Assembly (NCBI RefSeq): GCF_021352225.1
Contig: NZ_JAAUVI010000001.1
Location: forward strand, 964,191-1,028,190
Source: Methylobacterium sp. C25
GTDB lineage: Bacteria > Pseudomonadota > Alphaproteobacteria > Rhizobiales > Beijerinckiaceae
Length of the DNA: 64,000 nt
Reading direction: 5' to 3'
The translations under genes were made by a program, and so were the position numbers. Positions within the stretch are counted from its first letter, which is position 1. Every line of letters begins with the position of its first letter. This document shows positions 34,054 to 43,505 of this stretch, in pieces. A model generated the notes under the pieces. That model made no database searches and was not told where the DNA came from. It worked only from the letters and a program-made list of their open reading frames with translations.

Positions 34054-35811
34054 TCAGTAGCCGTCGGCCAGAGTGCCGCGCTGGCGCTGGTCGGAGGCGC
34101 CGGCGAGCAGGCCGCCATCGGACATCACAGAATTCGCCGAGCCCGAGGGCGCGCCGACCTTCACCTTGTAGCCTTGGCTAGCGAGCAGCGAGACGGTGTC
34201 GGGCGAGATACCCTCCTCCACCATCAGCACGTCCGGTTGCCATTGGTGATGGATGCGCGGCGCCGCGACCGCCTCCGCCAGATTCATCCGGAAATCCAGC
34301 ACGTTGACGATCACCTGGAGCACGGTGGTGATGATGCGGCTGCCGCCGGGGCTGCCCGTCACGAGGAACAGCTTTCCGCCGCGAAACACCATGGTCGGCG
34401 TCATGGAGGAGAGCGGGCGCGCGCCCGGTGCCACGGCGTTGGCTTGACCGCCGACGAGCCCGTAGGCGTTGAGCGCTCCGGTCTTGGCGGAAAAGTCGTC
34501 CATCTCGTTGTTCAGCAGCACGCCCGTTCCCTCGGCCACGAGGCCGATCCCGTAGGAGAAGTTGAGCGTGTAGGTGTTGGCCACCGCGTTGCCTTGGGCG
34601 TCGACCACCGAGAAATGCGTGGTTTGGTCATGCTCGAAGGGCAGCGGATTGCCGGCCTTGACCTCGCCGGCCGGGCGGGCGCGGTTCGGGTCGATCTGCT
34701 TTCGCAGGGTCTCGGCATAGGGTTTCGAGATCAGGCCCTCGACCGGCACCTTCGTACGGTCCGGATCGCCGAGCCAGGTGGCGCGGTCGGCATAGGCCGG
34801 CTTCATCGCCTCGGCGAGGGCATGGATCGCCACGGCGCTGCCGGCGCCCATCCCGGCCAGATCGTAGCCTTCGAGGATGTTGAGGATCTCGATGAGGTGC
34901 ACGCCACCCGAGCTCGGCGGCGGCATGGAGACGATGTCGTAGCCGCGATAGGTGCCGCGCACGGGCTTTCGGGTCTCCGGCCGGTAGGCGGCGAGATCGG
35001 CGGCTTTCATGATGCCGCCGGCGCCCTGCACGGCGGCGGCGATCCGCTGCGCGATGTCACCAGTATAGAAGGCGTCCGGCCCGTTTTTGGCGATCGCGTG
35101 CAGCGTGCCGGCGAGATCCTTCTGCACGAGCATGGCGCCGCGTGGCAGCACCTGGTCGCCGTCGAAGAAGATCGCGCGGCTCGACGGCCATTGTCCGAGC
35201 AGGCCCGAGGCGCGGGGCAGGGAGTCGGCGAGCCCGGATTGCACCGGGATCCCCTCGCGTGCCAGCTTTTCGGCAGGCTCGATCAGCTGAGCGAGCGTGA
35301 ACTTTTTGGAGCCGTAGAGACGGTGCGCCTCGGCGAGGCCGCGCACGGTGCCCGGCACGCCAACCGCCTTGCCGGTGCGGGTCGAAGCGGCCTTGTCGGG
35401 CTCGCCCTCTGCATTCAGGAACATGCCCTCGGTGGCCGCGGCCGGCGCAGTCTCGCGGTAGTCGATTGCCACCGTCTCATTGCGGTCGGCGAGATGCACC
35501 AGCATGAAGCCACCGCCGCCGAGATTGCCGGCCCGCGGCAGGGTCACGGCGAGGGCAAAGCCCACCGCCACCGCCGCATCGACTGCGTTGCCCCCCCGCT
35601 TGAGGATATCGACGCCGATCCGCGTGGCGTGCTCCTCCTGCGAGGACACCATGCCGTGGCTCGCCAGCACCGGAAGAATGCGCGCGTCTTCCGCCTGGAG
35701 GGGCGCCGTGCCGAGGGACCCCGGCGTCGGGTCTGCTTGGGCCAGGGCCACACTCGGCAGCACGAGGAGAAGGGCGAGGGCGGCGCGGACGGTACGGATC
35801 ATCGGCGGCAT
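34054..35811 (-). CDS. ggt: Gamma-glutamyltransferase
   Basis: A 585-residue periplasmic Ntn hydrolase with a signal peptide (ALALLLVLPSVALAQA). It cleaves gamma-glutamyl bonds of glutathione and related peptides. Autoprocessing would occur before the Thr of HDQTTHFSVVDAQGNAVANT, giving large and small subunits. The oxyanion region RPLSSMTPTMVFRGGK and GSPGGSRIITTV are conserved. Length is typical. It stands alone and converges with cpdR, three bases apart. Confidence 0.95.
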   Translation of the reverse strand: MPPMIRTVRAALALLLVLPSVALAQADPTPGSLGTAPLQAEDARILPVLASHGMVSSQEEHATRIGVDILKRGGNAVDAAVAVGFALAVTLPRAGNLGGGGFMLVHLADRNETVAIDYRETAPAAATEGMFLNAEGEPDKAASTRTGKAVGVPGTVRGLAEAHRLYGSKKFTLAQLIEPAEKLAREGIPVQSGLADSLPRASGLLGQWPSSRAIFFDGDQVLPRGAMLVQKDLAGTLHAIAKNGPDAFYTGDIAQRIAAAVQGAGGIMKAADLAAYRPETRKPVRGTYRGYDIVSMPPPSSGGVHLIEILNILEGYDLAGMGAGSAVAIHALAEAMKPAYADRATWLGDPDRTKVPVEGLISKPYAETLRKQIDPNRARPAGEVKAGNPLPFEHDQTTHFSVVDAQGNAVANTYTLNFSYGIGLVAEGTGVLLNNEMDDFSAKTGALNAYGLVGGQANAVAPGARPLSSMTPTMVFRGGKLFLVTGSPGGSRIITTVLQVIVNVLDFRMNLAEAVAAPRIHHQWQPDVLMVEEGISPDTVSLLASQGYKVKVGAPSGSANSVMSDGGLLAGASDQRQRGTLADGY

Positions 35812-35908
35812 GGGCTGCTTCTATCTGAAACCACGGTGCTGCCGAAGATACGCATTGCGACGCAGATCGGCCGAACCTCAGGCAGCTTGAAGAAATCAAT
35901 GCCGTCAT

Positions 35909-35928
35909 TCATATTGCTGGCAATATGA
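35909..35928. promoter_or_regulatory. Perfect dyad over the toxin start codon (likely operator)
   Basis: TCATATTG and CAATATGA are perfect 8-bp arms around CTGG. The right arm includes the ATG (35925) of the PIN-domain gene. No Shine-Dalgarno is visible. Ribbon-helix-helix antitoxins usually repress their own operon at such dyads, so binding here would block expression of the toxin. Confidence 0.55.
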
Positions 35929-36341
35929 GACTAGTGCTGGACACGAATGTGCTCGTGGCGGCGTTGCGGAGCCCTGCGGGAGGCTCCGCAGAACTTATTC
36001 GACGCGTTCGTGCGGGGCACTTCACGATGCTGTCGAGTGTGCCGCTCTTCGTGGAGTACGAGGCCGTGGCGACACGGCAGGATCATCTCGATGCGGCGCA
36101 GGCGTCACGAGGAGATGTCACGAACGTCCTTGATGTGCTCGCTCGGTTCATCGAGCCAGTCGAGATCCACTATCTGTGGCGACCGCGCCTCCGAGATCCG
36201 GCTGACGACATGGTGTTGGAAGTCGCAGTGAACGGGCGGGCGGACGCCATCGCAACCTTCAACCGCGCCGATTTCGAAGGAGTCCGAGATCAGTTCGGAA
36301 TCGAGATTTTCGCGCCTGGCGACATTTTGAGGAGAGCATGA
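35925..36341 (+). CDS. PIN-domain toxin (COG1569-like)
   Basis: A 138-residue PIN ribonuclease. The acidic active site is visible: VLDTNVLVAAL (Asp6), LFVEYEAVA (Glu), DPADDMVLEVAV (Asp) and ADAIATFN (Asp). Family members cleave RNA and arrest growth when free of antitoxin. It overlaps the downstream ribbon-helix-helix gene by four bases (ATGA). The order toxin-then-antitoxin is less common than the reverse. Confidence 0.85.
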   Translation: MRLVLDTNVLVAALRSPAGGSAELIRRVRAGHFTMLSSVPLFVEYEAVATRQDHLDAAQASRGDVTNVLDVLARFIEPVEIHYLWRPRLRDPADDMVLEVAVNGRADAIATFNRADFEGVRDQFGIEIFAPGDILRRA

Positions 36342-36607
36342 TGGGCACCAGCAGCAACTATGCGCTCCGGCTTCCGCTTTCATTGAAGAAGGCCGCCGAG
36401 GACGTGGCTCGCGAAGACGGGAGCACCCTCAACCAGTTCATCGTCACAGCGGTCGCCGAGAAGCTCGCCTCGTTGAAGACGGCTGAATACTTCTCCGAGC
36501 GAGCTGTACGGGCCGACGTCGCTGCCTTCGATCGGTTCATGAGCCGCTCCGGCGGAGAGCCGCCCCATCCCGAGGATCGGTGGGACGGCCCCAAGACCGG
36601 AAGCTGA
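36338..36607 (+). CDS. Ribbon-helix-helix (HicB/CopG-like) antitoxin
   Basis: An 89-residue protein. The N-terminal ribbon-helix-helix NYALRLPLSLKKAAEDVARE, continuing GSTLNQFIVTAVAEKL, binds DNA as a dimer. The C-terminal 35 residues (FDRFMSRSGGEPPHPEDRW) are probably disordered and would wrap around the toxin. It is coupled to the PIN gene and presumably represses the pair at 35909-35928. Confidence 0.82.
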   Translation: MMGTSSNYALRLPLSLKKAAEDVAREDGSTLNQFIVTAVAEKLASLKTAEYFSERAVRADVAAFDRFMSRSGGEPPHPEDRWDGPKTGS

Positions 36608-36648
36608 GGCTAGGCATTACACCCGGTCAGGCGTCGGCTGCGCGACCG

Positions 36649-37515
36649 CTACGGCTGATTGCGGGCGAGGAGACCGCCCATCGGGCCGCCCGGCTCAGTC
36701 TGCTTGTAGAGGAAGAACACGCCGCGCAGCCACGCGCGGGTATCGTAGCCACCGTAATTCCGCTCGACGACGTCACGGGTCACGAAGCCCTGGATGAAGT
36801 AGTCGCCGAAATTGTAGCCGACGAGGCCACCCACCGCGATCTGGCCCTGGTGGCGATAGCCGGGGCGGTTCGTCGGCAGGTCCGTCGAGCCGAAGGCCAC
36901 CGGTCCGATCTCCCACTTGCCGAACTTCTTCGTCGCCGTGACGTCGAGGTTGAGAAAGTCCGGATAGAAGGCGCCCTGCTTGTTGGTGGCGTCGAAATAC
37001 GTCCCGTAGAGGAGGTTGCCCGTCAGGTTCCAGCCGTCGCCATTATAGGTGGCGGCGAAGCGCTGCTGCAGCGAGCCCTGGTTGATCACGAACTGCGTCT
37101 CGACCGGCAGGTAGCCGCCGAGCAGGTAGCTGACGCTGAAATCCGGAGCGATCTTCCAGGCGAGCTGTGCCGCCACCAGCGGCACGCCGATTCCGCTCTG
37201 ATAGCGCCCACCGGCAGCGGGTCGCGTCACTACGACGGGCTGGATGAAGATCATGTGCAGGCGCCCGCCGAAGAGATGGACGCCCGGCACCCAAACCAGG
37301 CCCGGCAGGTTGATGTTGTTCTCGGTCCGGTTCGGCGAGGTGTCGCGGATGCCGAAGCTCGACGTGTCGAGCAGGATGAGTCCGATCGGTAGCTGGGCGC
37401 CGGTGGGGAGGCCGAGCGTCTGGCCCGGCTGGGCCGCTGAGGCCGCGAGCGCCGAAGTGCTGCTCGCGAGGAAGATGGCCAGCGCGGCAAGGATCGTGGT
37501 TTTCGAGGAATGCAT
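36649..37515 (-). CDS. Outer-membrane transporter-like protein (phenol meta-pathway/SphA type)
   Basis: A 288-residue exported protein. ATG 37515 starts a signal peptide (TTILAALAIFLASSTSALAA), so the longer frame to 37569 is not used. The mature part consists of amphipathic beta strands with aromatic girdles, such as GDGWNLTGNLLYGTYFDAT and GYNFGDYFIQGFVTRDVVER. It resembles the family named for meta-pathway phenol degradation (MetA/SphA). A porin-like barrel for hydrophobic compounds is likely; the substrate is unknown and there are no catabolic neighbours. Confidence 0.75.
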   Translation of the reverse strand: MHSSKTTILAALAIFLASSTSALAASAAQPGQTLGLPTGAQLPIGLILLDTSSFGIRDTSPNRTENNINLPGLVWVPGVHLFGGRLHMIFIQPVVVTRPAAGGRYQSGIGVPLVAAQLAWKIAPDFSVSYLLGGYLPVETQFVINQGSLQQRFAATYNGDGWNLTGNLLYGTYFDATNKQGAFYPDFLNLDVTATKKFGKWEIGPVAFGSTDLPTNRPGYRHQGQIAVGGLVGYNFGDYFIQGFVTRDVVERNYGGYDTRAWLRGVFFLYKQTEPGGPMGGLLARNQP

Positions 37516-37654
37516 CCGAGAGCCGTTCTCCATGAGCCGGTTCGGATCGCCACGATCCTTGGCCGGCAAGGGGTCACGTCATTCGGACGGCCGATGCGGC
37601 CGGGTTAATTCATGCGATTTTGCAGGGACTTGACGCTGTTGTAGTTGGGCGACA

Positions 37655-38161
37655 TCAGGGATGAACAGGCGTGTTTCGTCCGTCTACGGTGCTGCGTCCC
37701 GCGACCATCCAGTAGACGAGACCAGATGCCGCGCCGGCCAGGAACAGCACCACCATCACCCGACCTTCTGCGGTGAGCGCGCCCTGTCCGGCAGGCGGCC
37801 TGACGCCGCCGCGGGCGATCCAAGGCAGAGCGGCAGTGACGAGACCAGTGGCGCCGCCATACCATGCGAGCGCCCTGAACCGTAGCGTCTCACCGATCAC
37901 GGCGACGAGGGCAGGCGGCAGAAGCAGGAGTGTGGCGAGCGCCTTGAGGAAGGCGATCATCGCTCCGATCGCGACGTCCGGCGGAAGGCCCGCAGCGATG
38001 TCGTCGATGCCCTCGATGAGGCCGATCAGCCCAAGCGCCCCGATCGTATCCCGCGAGACCGGATCGAGCAGCACGCCGGCTCCGAGGACGAGCGCGCCGC
38101 ACGGCACGGCGAGGACGAGGGCGACGGCCCCCAGGAAGAGCCGGCCGAAGAGCCGCATCAA
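37655..38161 (-). CDS. Membrane protein of unknown function
   Basis: A 168-residue protein with four predicted transmembrane helices ([77 protein letters not shown]). Its start overlaps the rlmN stop, so it is probably translated from the rlmN message. No enzyme motif is visible and I do not recognise a named family. Confidence 0.75.
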   Translation of the reverse strand: MMRLFGRLFLGAVALVLAVPCGALVLGAGVLLDPVSRDTIGALGLIGLIEGIDDIAAGLPPDVAIGAMIAFLKALATLLLLPPALVAVIGETLRFRALAWYGGATGLVTAALPWIARGGVRPPAGQGALTAEGRVMVVLFLAGAASGLVYWMVAGRSTVDGRNTPVHP

Positions 38162-39450
38162 TCGTCCGTGTCGGAGCCCGCATAGACCGCTTCCGCGCCC
38201 ATGCCCTCTTCGAGCATCATGCGGGCGCGGGCACGCAGCTTCTCCGTCTCGCTCTTGAGCTGGCCGCAGGCAGCGAGGATATCGCGGCCACGCGGGGTGC
38301 GCACCGGCGAGGCGTAGCCGGCATCGAAGATGATCTGCGAGAAGCGCTCGATCCGGCTCCAGTCGGAGCAGGCATAGGCGCTACCGGGCCACGGGTTGAA
38401 CGGGATCAGGTTGATCTTGGCCGGGATGTCTCGGAGCAGCTCGACGAGCTCGTAGGCGTCGTCGTCGCTGTCGTTCACGCCCTTGAGCATCACGTATTCG
38501 AAGGTGATGCGGCGCGCGTTGCTGAGGCCCGGATAGTCGCGGCAGGCCTGAAGCAGTTCGGCGATCGGGTACTTGCGGTTCAGCGGCACCAGGGTGTTGC
38601 GCAGGTCGTCACGCGTGGCGTGAAGCGAGATCGCGAGCGAAGCGTGAGACTCATCGCCGAGGCGGAACATCTGCGGCACGACGCCGGAGGTCGAGACGGT
38701 GACGCGCCGGCGCGAGAGCCCGATGCCCTCCTGATCTGTCATCACCTGGACCGCGTCGATCACGGAATCGACGTTGTAGAGCGGCTCGCCCATGCCCATG
38801 AACACCACATTGGTGATCAGGCGGCCGGCCTCGCCGGTGGAGCCGGCATTGCGTACGGGCTCCTGGCCCGGCCAGTCGCCGAGGCGGTCACGCGCGAGGA
38901 TCAGCTGGGAGACGATCTCGGCCGCCGAGAGGTTGCGCACCAGGCGCTGTGTGCCGGTGTGGCAGAAGGTGCAGGTCAGGGTGCAGCCGACCTGGGACGA
39001 GACACAGAGCGTGCCGCGGTCCGGGCCCGGGATGTAGACGCACTCGATCTCGGCGCCGCGATTGTGCTCCTGCACGTTGGTCGGCGCCATGCGCAGCAGC
39101 CATTTGCGGGTGCCATCGCGAGAAATTTGCTCGCTTACGACCTCGGGGCGCTCCAAGGTGAATTGTTGCGCGAGCTGGGCCTTCAGGCCTTTGCCCACAT
39201 TGGTCATCTGGTCGAAATCGGTGGCGCCGCGCAGGTAGATCCAGTGCCAGAGCTGGCTGCCGCGCATGCGCGCCTCGCGCTCGGGCACGCCGATGCCGAG
39301 CAGCGCGTCCTTCAAGCCGGCGCGCGTCAGGCCGACCAGCGACGTCTTGCCGCCGAGCGCAGCCGGCTCGGGGCGGAAGTCGGGCGTCTTCTCGATTGGA
39401 GGAAGAACGCCGGGCTCGCGCCGGGCGCTGTCGAACGACGCCGTCGCCAT
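38158..39450 (-). CDS. rlmN: 23S rRNA / tRNA C2-adenosine methyltransferase RlmN
   Basis: A 430-residue radical-SAM enzyme that methylates A2503 of 23S rRNA and A37 of some tRNAs. The 4Fe-4S cluster Cys are in [12 protein letters not shown] (156, 160, 163), and the methyl-carrier Cys region ILAACGQL is near the C-terminus. [13 protein letters not shown] and [14 protein letters not shown] are canonical. The start at ATG 39450 ([10 protein letters not shown]) is preferred over 39549. An extra 30 residues at the N-terminus precede the domain. Confidence 0.95.
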   Translation of the reverse strand: MATASFDSARREPGVLPPIEKTPDFRPEPAALGGKTSLVGLTRAGLKDALLGIGVPEREARMRGSQLWHWIYLRGATDFDQMTNVGKGLKAQLAQQFTLERPEVVSEQISRDGTRKWLLRMAPTNVQEHNRGAEIECVYIPGPDRGTLCVSSQVGCTLTCTFCHTGTQRLVRNLSAAEIVSQLILARDRLGDWPGQEPVRNAGSTGEAGRLITNVVFMGMGEPLYNVDSVIDAVQVMTDQEGIGLSRRRVTVSTSGVVPQMFRLGDESHASLAISLHATRDDLRNTLVPLNRKYPIAELLQACRDYPGLSNARRITFEYVMLKGVNDSDDDAYELVELLRDIPAKINLIPFNPWPGSAYACSDWSRIERFSQIIFDAGYASPVRTPRGRDILAACGQLKSETEKLRARARMMLEEGMGAEAVYAGSDTDD

Positions 39451-39653
39451 GACTTTACGTAACCTTGGGAAGGGTGGGACGCCGACCCTATAGGCGATCT
39501 CGGCCGCCGATGCGACTGCCGCAGGCTCGGGACACGTCTGCATCTCCAAACCTGGGACGAAATACCTCCCAGGGCGTGAGGGTTAACCTGGTGGAAACGC
39601 CGCGTTTGCAAAGTTGTGCGGCCGGACGTGATCCAGGAGCTGCCGACGCCGCG

Positions 39654-40880
39654 ATGCTGCCGCTCATCGAAGAGGGCCTGACGAGGCCGTGGCATCGCCT
39701 GCGCTTGCCCGAGCCCCTGGAGGCCAGATGGGCTGCTCAGGGCCGCGCCGGGAATGCGCGCCGCATCCGCTCATGGCTTCTCGTCTTCATCATCGTCAAC
39801 GTCATCTCGGTGAAGGTCGATCTCGACCTGTTCGGAGCCGAGGCCGTCGCCATCCCAGCGGCCCTCACGCTCGGCCTGCTCGTGCCGGTGACGCTGCTGG
39901 CGATTCTGCTGCTGCGCAAGGAGCCATCACCGGCCCGGCAGCTCTGCGCCGTGCTGACCGTCAGCCTCGTCGCCATGGCGGTGACGCTCAACAGTGCGCG
40001 CATCGTGCCGGGGCCACACGGCGACGTCTATTCGATCCTGGCGGCGATCGTTCCGCTCGTGGTCGGCATGATCGCGCCGCTCTCGTTCCGGCACGGCATC
40101 ATCTACTGCGCCTGCTGCTTCAGCCTCTATGTCGGCTCGATCGCCGGCTTCGGCCTCGGCGACCATGACGGGTACGGCGTGCCGATGCTGGTCGCGAGCC
40201 TCATTCTTGTGCCTTTGAAACTGACCTACGCCCAGGAATGGGAGACGAAGCAGAGTTTCCTGCTCGGCCTGCGCGAGCGGATCCAGGCCACCGCCTTGGC
40301 CGAGGCGAATTCACGCCTCGTCGTTCTTTCCGAGACGGATCCGCTGACGAGCGTCGCCAACCGGCGACTGTTCGATCAGCGGCTCGACGAAGCCTGGGCG
40401 GCCGCGGCGCGCGAGCAGCAATGGCTCGGCCTCGCCGTCGTCGACGTGGACCACTTCAAGGCCTTCAACGATGCGGCCGGCCATGCCGAAGGTGATCGCT
40501 GCCTGCGTGAGATCGCCTCGGCCCTGCAGGAGGCGATGGCCACGCGGAATGGATTGGTGGCTCGGTTCGGCGGAGAAGAGTTCGTGGCATTGCTGCCCGG
40601 CGCGACGCCGGAGGCGATGCTCGAAGCGGGTCAGGCCCTGCACGACGCGGTCGCCCATCTGGCACTTCCGCATCCGGGGCGGCTGGGCGCTCTCGTCAGC
40701 GCCAGCGTCGGCATCACCGCGTCGCATGGGGCGACGGGCGCATTCGGCGTGACCTCGGAGGGGCTGCTCTCAGCCGCCGATCAGGCGCTCTACCAGGCCA
40801 AGCATGCCGGGCGCGATCGCGTCGAAGCCGCTTGCGCGCAGCTGACGCGGCCGACGCGAATTGAAGCGCGGGCCGCGTAG
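39654..40880 (+). CDS. Membrane-bound diguanylate cyclase
   Basis: A 408-residue protein with five or six hydrophobic helices (residues 40-205) and a C-terminal GGDEF domain. The active site RFGGEEFVALLPGAT is intact (GGEEF), as are ETDPLTSVANRRLFDQRL and VVDVDHFKAFNDAAGHAEGD. The inhibitory I-site is absent: RNGL stands where RxxD is expected. It should make c-di-GMP without the usual product inhibition. The start is uncertain; GTG 39576 or 39591 are also in frame. Confidence 0.85.
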   Translation: MLPLIEEGLTRPWHRLRLPEPLEARWAAQGRAGNARRIRSWLLVFIIVNVISVKVDLDLFGAEAVAIPAALTLGLLVPVTLLAILLLRKEPSPARQLCAVLTVSLVAMAVTLNSARIVPGPHGDVYSILAAIVPLVVGMIAPLSFRHGIIYCACCFSLYVGSIAGFGLGDHDGYGVPMLVASLILVPLKLTYAQEWETKQSFLLGLRERIQATALAEANSRLVVLSETDPLTSVANRRLFDQRLDEAWAAAAREQQWLGLAVVDVDHFKAFNDAAGHAEGDRCLREIASALQEAMATRNGLVARFGGEEFVALLPGATPEAMLEAGQALHDAVAHLALPHPGRLGALVSASVGITASHGATGAFGVTSEGLLSAADQALYQAKHAGRDRVEAACAQLTRPTRIEARAA

Positions 40881-40941
40881 ATCATGCCGTGCTTCGACTG
40901 AATCAGTCTCGACACAGAAAACGTGAAAGATTCTAGAGAGT

Positions 40942-40992
40942 TAGAGCAGGCCTGCAGCGAAAGGCCGTTACGCCTTTTCACAGCCTGCTCTA
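40942..40992. terminator. Bidirectional terminator-like hairpin
   Basis: TAGAGCAGGC (40942-40951) pairs with GCCTGCTCTA (40983-40992), and an inner AAAGGC/GCCTTT stem lies within. It sits between the convergent diguanylate cyclase and ccmH genes, and its right arm includes the ccmH stop codon. Confidence 0.6.
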
Positions 40993-41502
40993 GCGCCGGT
41001 CGAGAAGCGCGTCGACCTCGGCCTGCTCGTCAGCCGACAAGCCCGCAGGCTTCTCGGAAGGACGTCGGCGCGACAGCCGCCAGATGCCGAAGCCACCGAG
41101 CAGCACGGCAAGGAGCGGCGTCAGCCAGAGCAACAGCGTGTGCCAGGCGAGGACCGGCCTCAGCAGCACGAATTCGCCATAGCGGGCCACGACGTAGTCG
41201 ACGACCTGCTTGTCGTCGTCGCCGGCGGTGAGGCGCTCGCGCACGATCACGCGCAGATCCTTGGCGAGCGGCGCATCGGAATCGTCGATCGACTGGTTCT
41301 GACAGACGAGGCAGCGCAGGCCTTCGGAGATGTGGCGGGCGCGGGCTTCGAGAGCAGGGTCCTTCAGGACCTCGTCGGGTTGGACGGCGAAGGCGGGAGC
41401 GGCGACGAGCATCAACGCCGTTGCGAGGGCGAGCACGCGAGCGAACCCTCTCCCCTTTACAGAAGAGGATGGCCCGCTTCGGGACACTGCCGAGGACCTC
41501 AT
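40990..41502 (-). CDS. ccmH: Cytochrome c maturation protein CcmH (CycL)
   Basis: A 170-residue thiol oxidoreductase subunit of the heme lyase. The active site LRCLVCQNQ (Cys64, Cys67) is diagnostic, with a signal/anchor before it and a C-terminal transmembrane helix (TLLLWLTPLLAVLLGGFGIW). From ATG 41502 it overlaps the ccmF stop (ATGA). An alternative GTG 41436 has GGAGAG upstream and begins nearer the signal peptide. The first 22 residues from 41502 are encoded by a palindromic-repeat remnant. Confidence 0.92.
   Translation of the reverse strand: MRSSAVSRSGPSSSVKGRGFARVLALATALMLVAAPAFAVQPDEVLKDPALEARARHISEGLRCLVCQNQSIDDSDAPLAKDLRVIVRERLTAGDDDKQVVDYVVARYGEFVLLRPVLAWHTLLLWLTPLLAVLLGGFGIWRLSRRRPSEKPAGLSADEQAEVDALLDRR
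41446..41494. repeat. Degenerate palindromic-repeat remnant at the ccmH start
   Basis: The segment starting CCCTCTCCCCT and continuing through GATGGCCCGCTTCGGGAC is a degraded version of the left half of the repeat at 56696. It lies at the beginning of ccmH and either codes its first residues or supplies the GGGGAGAGGG ribosome-binding site for the GTG at 41436. Confidence 0.5.
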
Positions 41503-43499
41503 TCCGCGGGTACCGCGTTCAACGGTGGCTTCGCCCTGGCCTTCGCCGGAGCGCCGACGCGGATGCGGCGGTCGGTGAGGGAGACCGCGCCGCCGAGCGC
41601 CATCACCACGGCACCGAGCCAGATCAGCAGGACCAGCGGCTTGTAGTAGAGACGCAGGCCGATCGAGCCGTCTGGCATGACCTCGCCGAGGCTCGCATAG
41701 ACCTGGCTGACGCCGATCGTCTTGAGGCCGGATTCCGTCACCGACATTTTTCGCGAGGGGTAGAAGCGCTTGCCCGTCTCGACCGGCCCGACCATGTCGC
41801 CGGAGGCCGTCCGGAGCGTCAGGAAAGCGGCCGTTTCCTCGTAGTTCTCGCCGGTCTGCGGGCCGACCTTGTCGAGCGTCGCGACATAAGGGCCGACGGC
41901 CAGCGTGCCGCCGGGTTTCAGCGTAGCGAGGCCTTCCACTGCCCAGCTCTGGGCGGCGATGCCGATCACCAACACGCCGACGCCGGCATGGGCGATGGCC
42001 GTGCCCCAGGCCGACCGCGGCAGGCCGGCGGCGCGCCGGCCGATCGTGCTCAAGTCGCGGGCGCGGCTGTTGCCGTAGCCGCGGGCGCGGGAAAAAACTT
42101 CCAGCACGGAGCCGATGATGAGGTAGGCGCCGAGCCCGATGGCGACCGGCGCCATGACAGGACCGCCCCAGGTCAACGCCGCCGTGCCGATCGCGACGAC
42201 GAAGGCGATGGCGAAGGCCGCGAAGAGACGTTGCGCGGCGGCGGCGAGATCGCCGCGCTTCCAGGCGAGCGACTGGCCGAAGGGCACGATCAGCAGGAGC
42301 GGGATCGCCAGCGGCACGAAGGTCCAGTTGAAGAAGGGCGGCCCCACCGAGATTTTCTGGGCCGTCAGCATCTCCAGCAGCAGTGGGTAGAGCGTGCCCA
42401 CGAGCACCGTCGCGCAGGCAGCGACCAGGAACAGGTTGTTCAGAACCAGCGCGCCCTCGCGCGAGATCGGCGCGAACAGGCCGCCCTGGCGTAGCATCGG
42501 CGCGCGCCAGGCGAAGAGCGTCAGCGAGCCGCCGATGAACAGGACCAGGATCGCCAGGATGAACACGCCGCGGGTCGGGTCCGAGGCAAAGGTGTGTACC
42601 GAGGTCAGCAGCCCCGAGCGCACGATGAAGGTCCCCATCAGGGAGAGCGAGAAGGTCAGCACCGCAAGCAGCACGGTCCAGACCTTCAGCGCGTCGCGCT
42701 TCTCCATGACCACGGTGGAGTGAAGCAGGGCCGTGCCGGCGATCCAGGGCATCAGCGAGGCGTTCTCGACCGGGTCCCAGAACCACCAGCCGCCCCAGCC
42801 GAGTTCGTAATAGGCCCAGTAGGAGCCCATCGCGATGCCGAGTGTCAGGAAGACCCAGGCGGTAAGCGTCCAGGGTCGCACGGCACGGGCCCAGACGGCG
42901 TCGATGCGTCCGTCGATCAGCGCGGCGGCAGCGAAGGCGAAGGTGATCGAGAAGCCGACATAGCCGAGATAGAGTAGCGGCGGATGCACCGCGAGGCCGA
43001 AATCCTGCAGCAGCGGATTGAGGTCGTTGCCCTCGAGCGGAGCCGGAGCGACGCGGTCGAACGGGTTCGAGGTCGTGATGATGAACAGCACGAAGACGAA
43101 GGTGATCAGCGCCTGGACGGCGAGCGTGTTGGTGCGCAGCACTGGCGGCACCGAGTTCTTCGCCACCGCGACCATGGCGCCGAACAGCGACAGGATCAGC
43201 ACCCAGAGGAGCATCGAGCCCTCGTGGTTCCCCCAGACGCCGGAGAACTTGTAGATCAGCGGCTTCAGCGTGTGCGAGTTCTCGACGACGTTCTTGACCG
43301 AGAAGTCGGACATGACGTGCGCGTAGGTCAGCGCCCCGAACGCGAACAGGATGCAGGCGAAGACGCCGAGCGCTGCCGGCACGGTGGTCTCGCGCAGGGC
43401 CTCGTCGCCGGAATATGCCGCCCAGATCGGCATCGCCATCTGGATCACGGAGAGCGCCAGCGCCAGCGCGAGGGCGAAATGGCCGACTTCAACGATCAT
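41499..43499 (-). CDS. ccmF: Cytochrome c maturation heme lyase subunit CcmF (CycK)
   Basis: A 666-residue polytopic membrane protein that attaches heme to apocytochromes in the periplasm. The tryptophan-rich heme-handling motif GWGGWWFWDPVENAS is present. Helix-flanking His segments such as LAVHPPLLYLGYVG follow the family. The long C-terminal periplasmic part carries LKPGGTLAVGPYVATLDK. It follows ccmE by six bases and overlaps ccmH. Confidence 0.96.
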   Translation of the reverse strand: MIVEVGHFALALALALSVIQMAMPIWAAYSGDEALRETTVPAALGVFACILFAFGALTYAHVMSDFSVKNVVENSHTLKPLIYKFSGVWGNHEGSMLLWVLILSLFGAMVAVAKNSVPPVLRTNTLAVQALITFVFVLFIITTSNPFDRVAPAPLEGNDLNPLLQDFGLAVHPPLLYLGYVGFSITFAFAAAALIDGRIDAVWARAVRPWTLTAWVFLTLGIAMGSYWAYYELGWGGWWFWDPVENASLMPWIAGTALLHSTVVMEKRDALKVWTVLLAVLTFSLSLMGTFIVRSGLLTSVHTFASDPTRGVFILAILVLFIGGSLTLFAWRAPMLRQGGLFAPISREGALVLNNLFLVAACATVLVGTLYPLLLEMLTAQKISVGPPFFNWTFVPLAIPLLLIVPFGQSLAWKRGDLAAAAQRLFAAFAIAFVVAIGTAALTWGGPVMAPVAIGLGAYLIIGSVLEVFSRARGYGNSRARDLSTIGRRAAGLPRSAWGTAIAHAGVGVLVIGIAAQSWAVEGLATLKPGGTLAVGPYVATLDKVGPQTGENYEETAAFLTLRTASGDMVGPVETGKRFYPSRKMSVTESGLKTIGVSQVYASLGEVMPDGSIGLRLYYKPLVLLIWLGAVVMALGGAVSLTDRRIRVGAPAKARAKPPLNAVPAE

Positions 43500-43505
43500 C
43501 GGACC

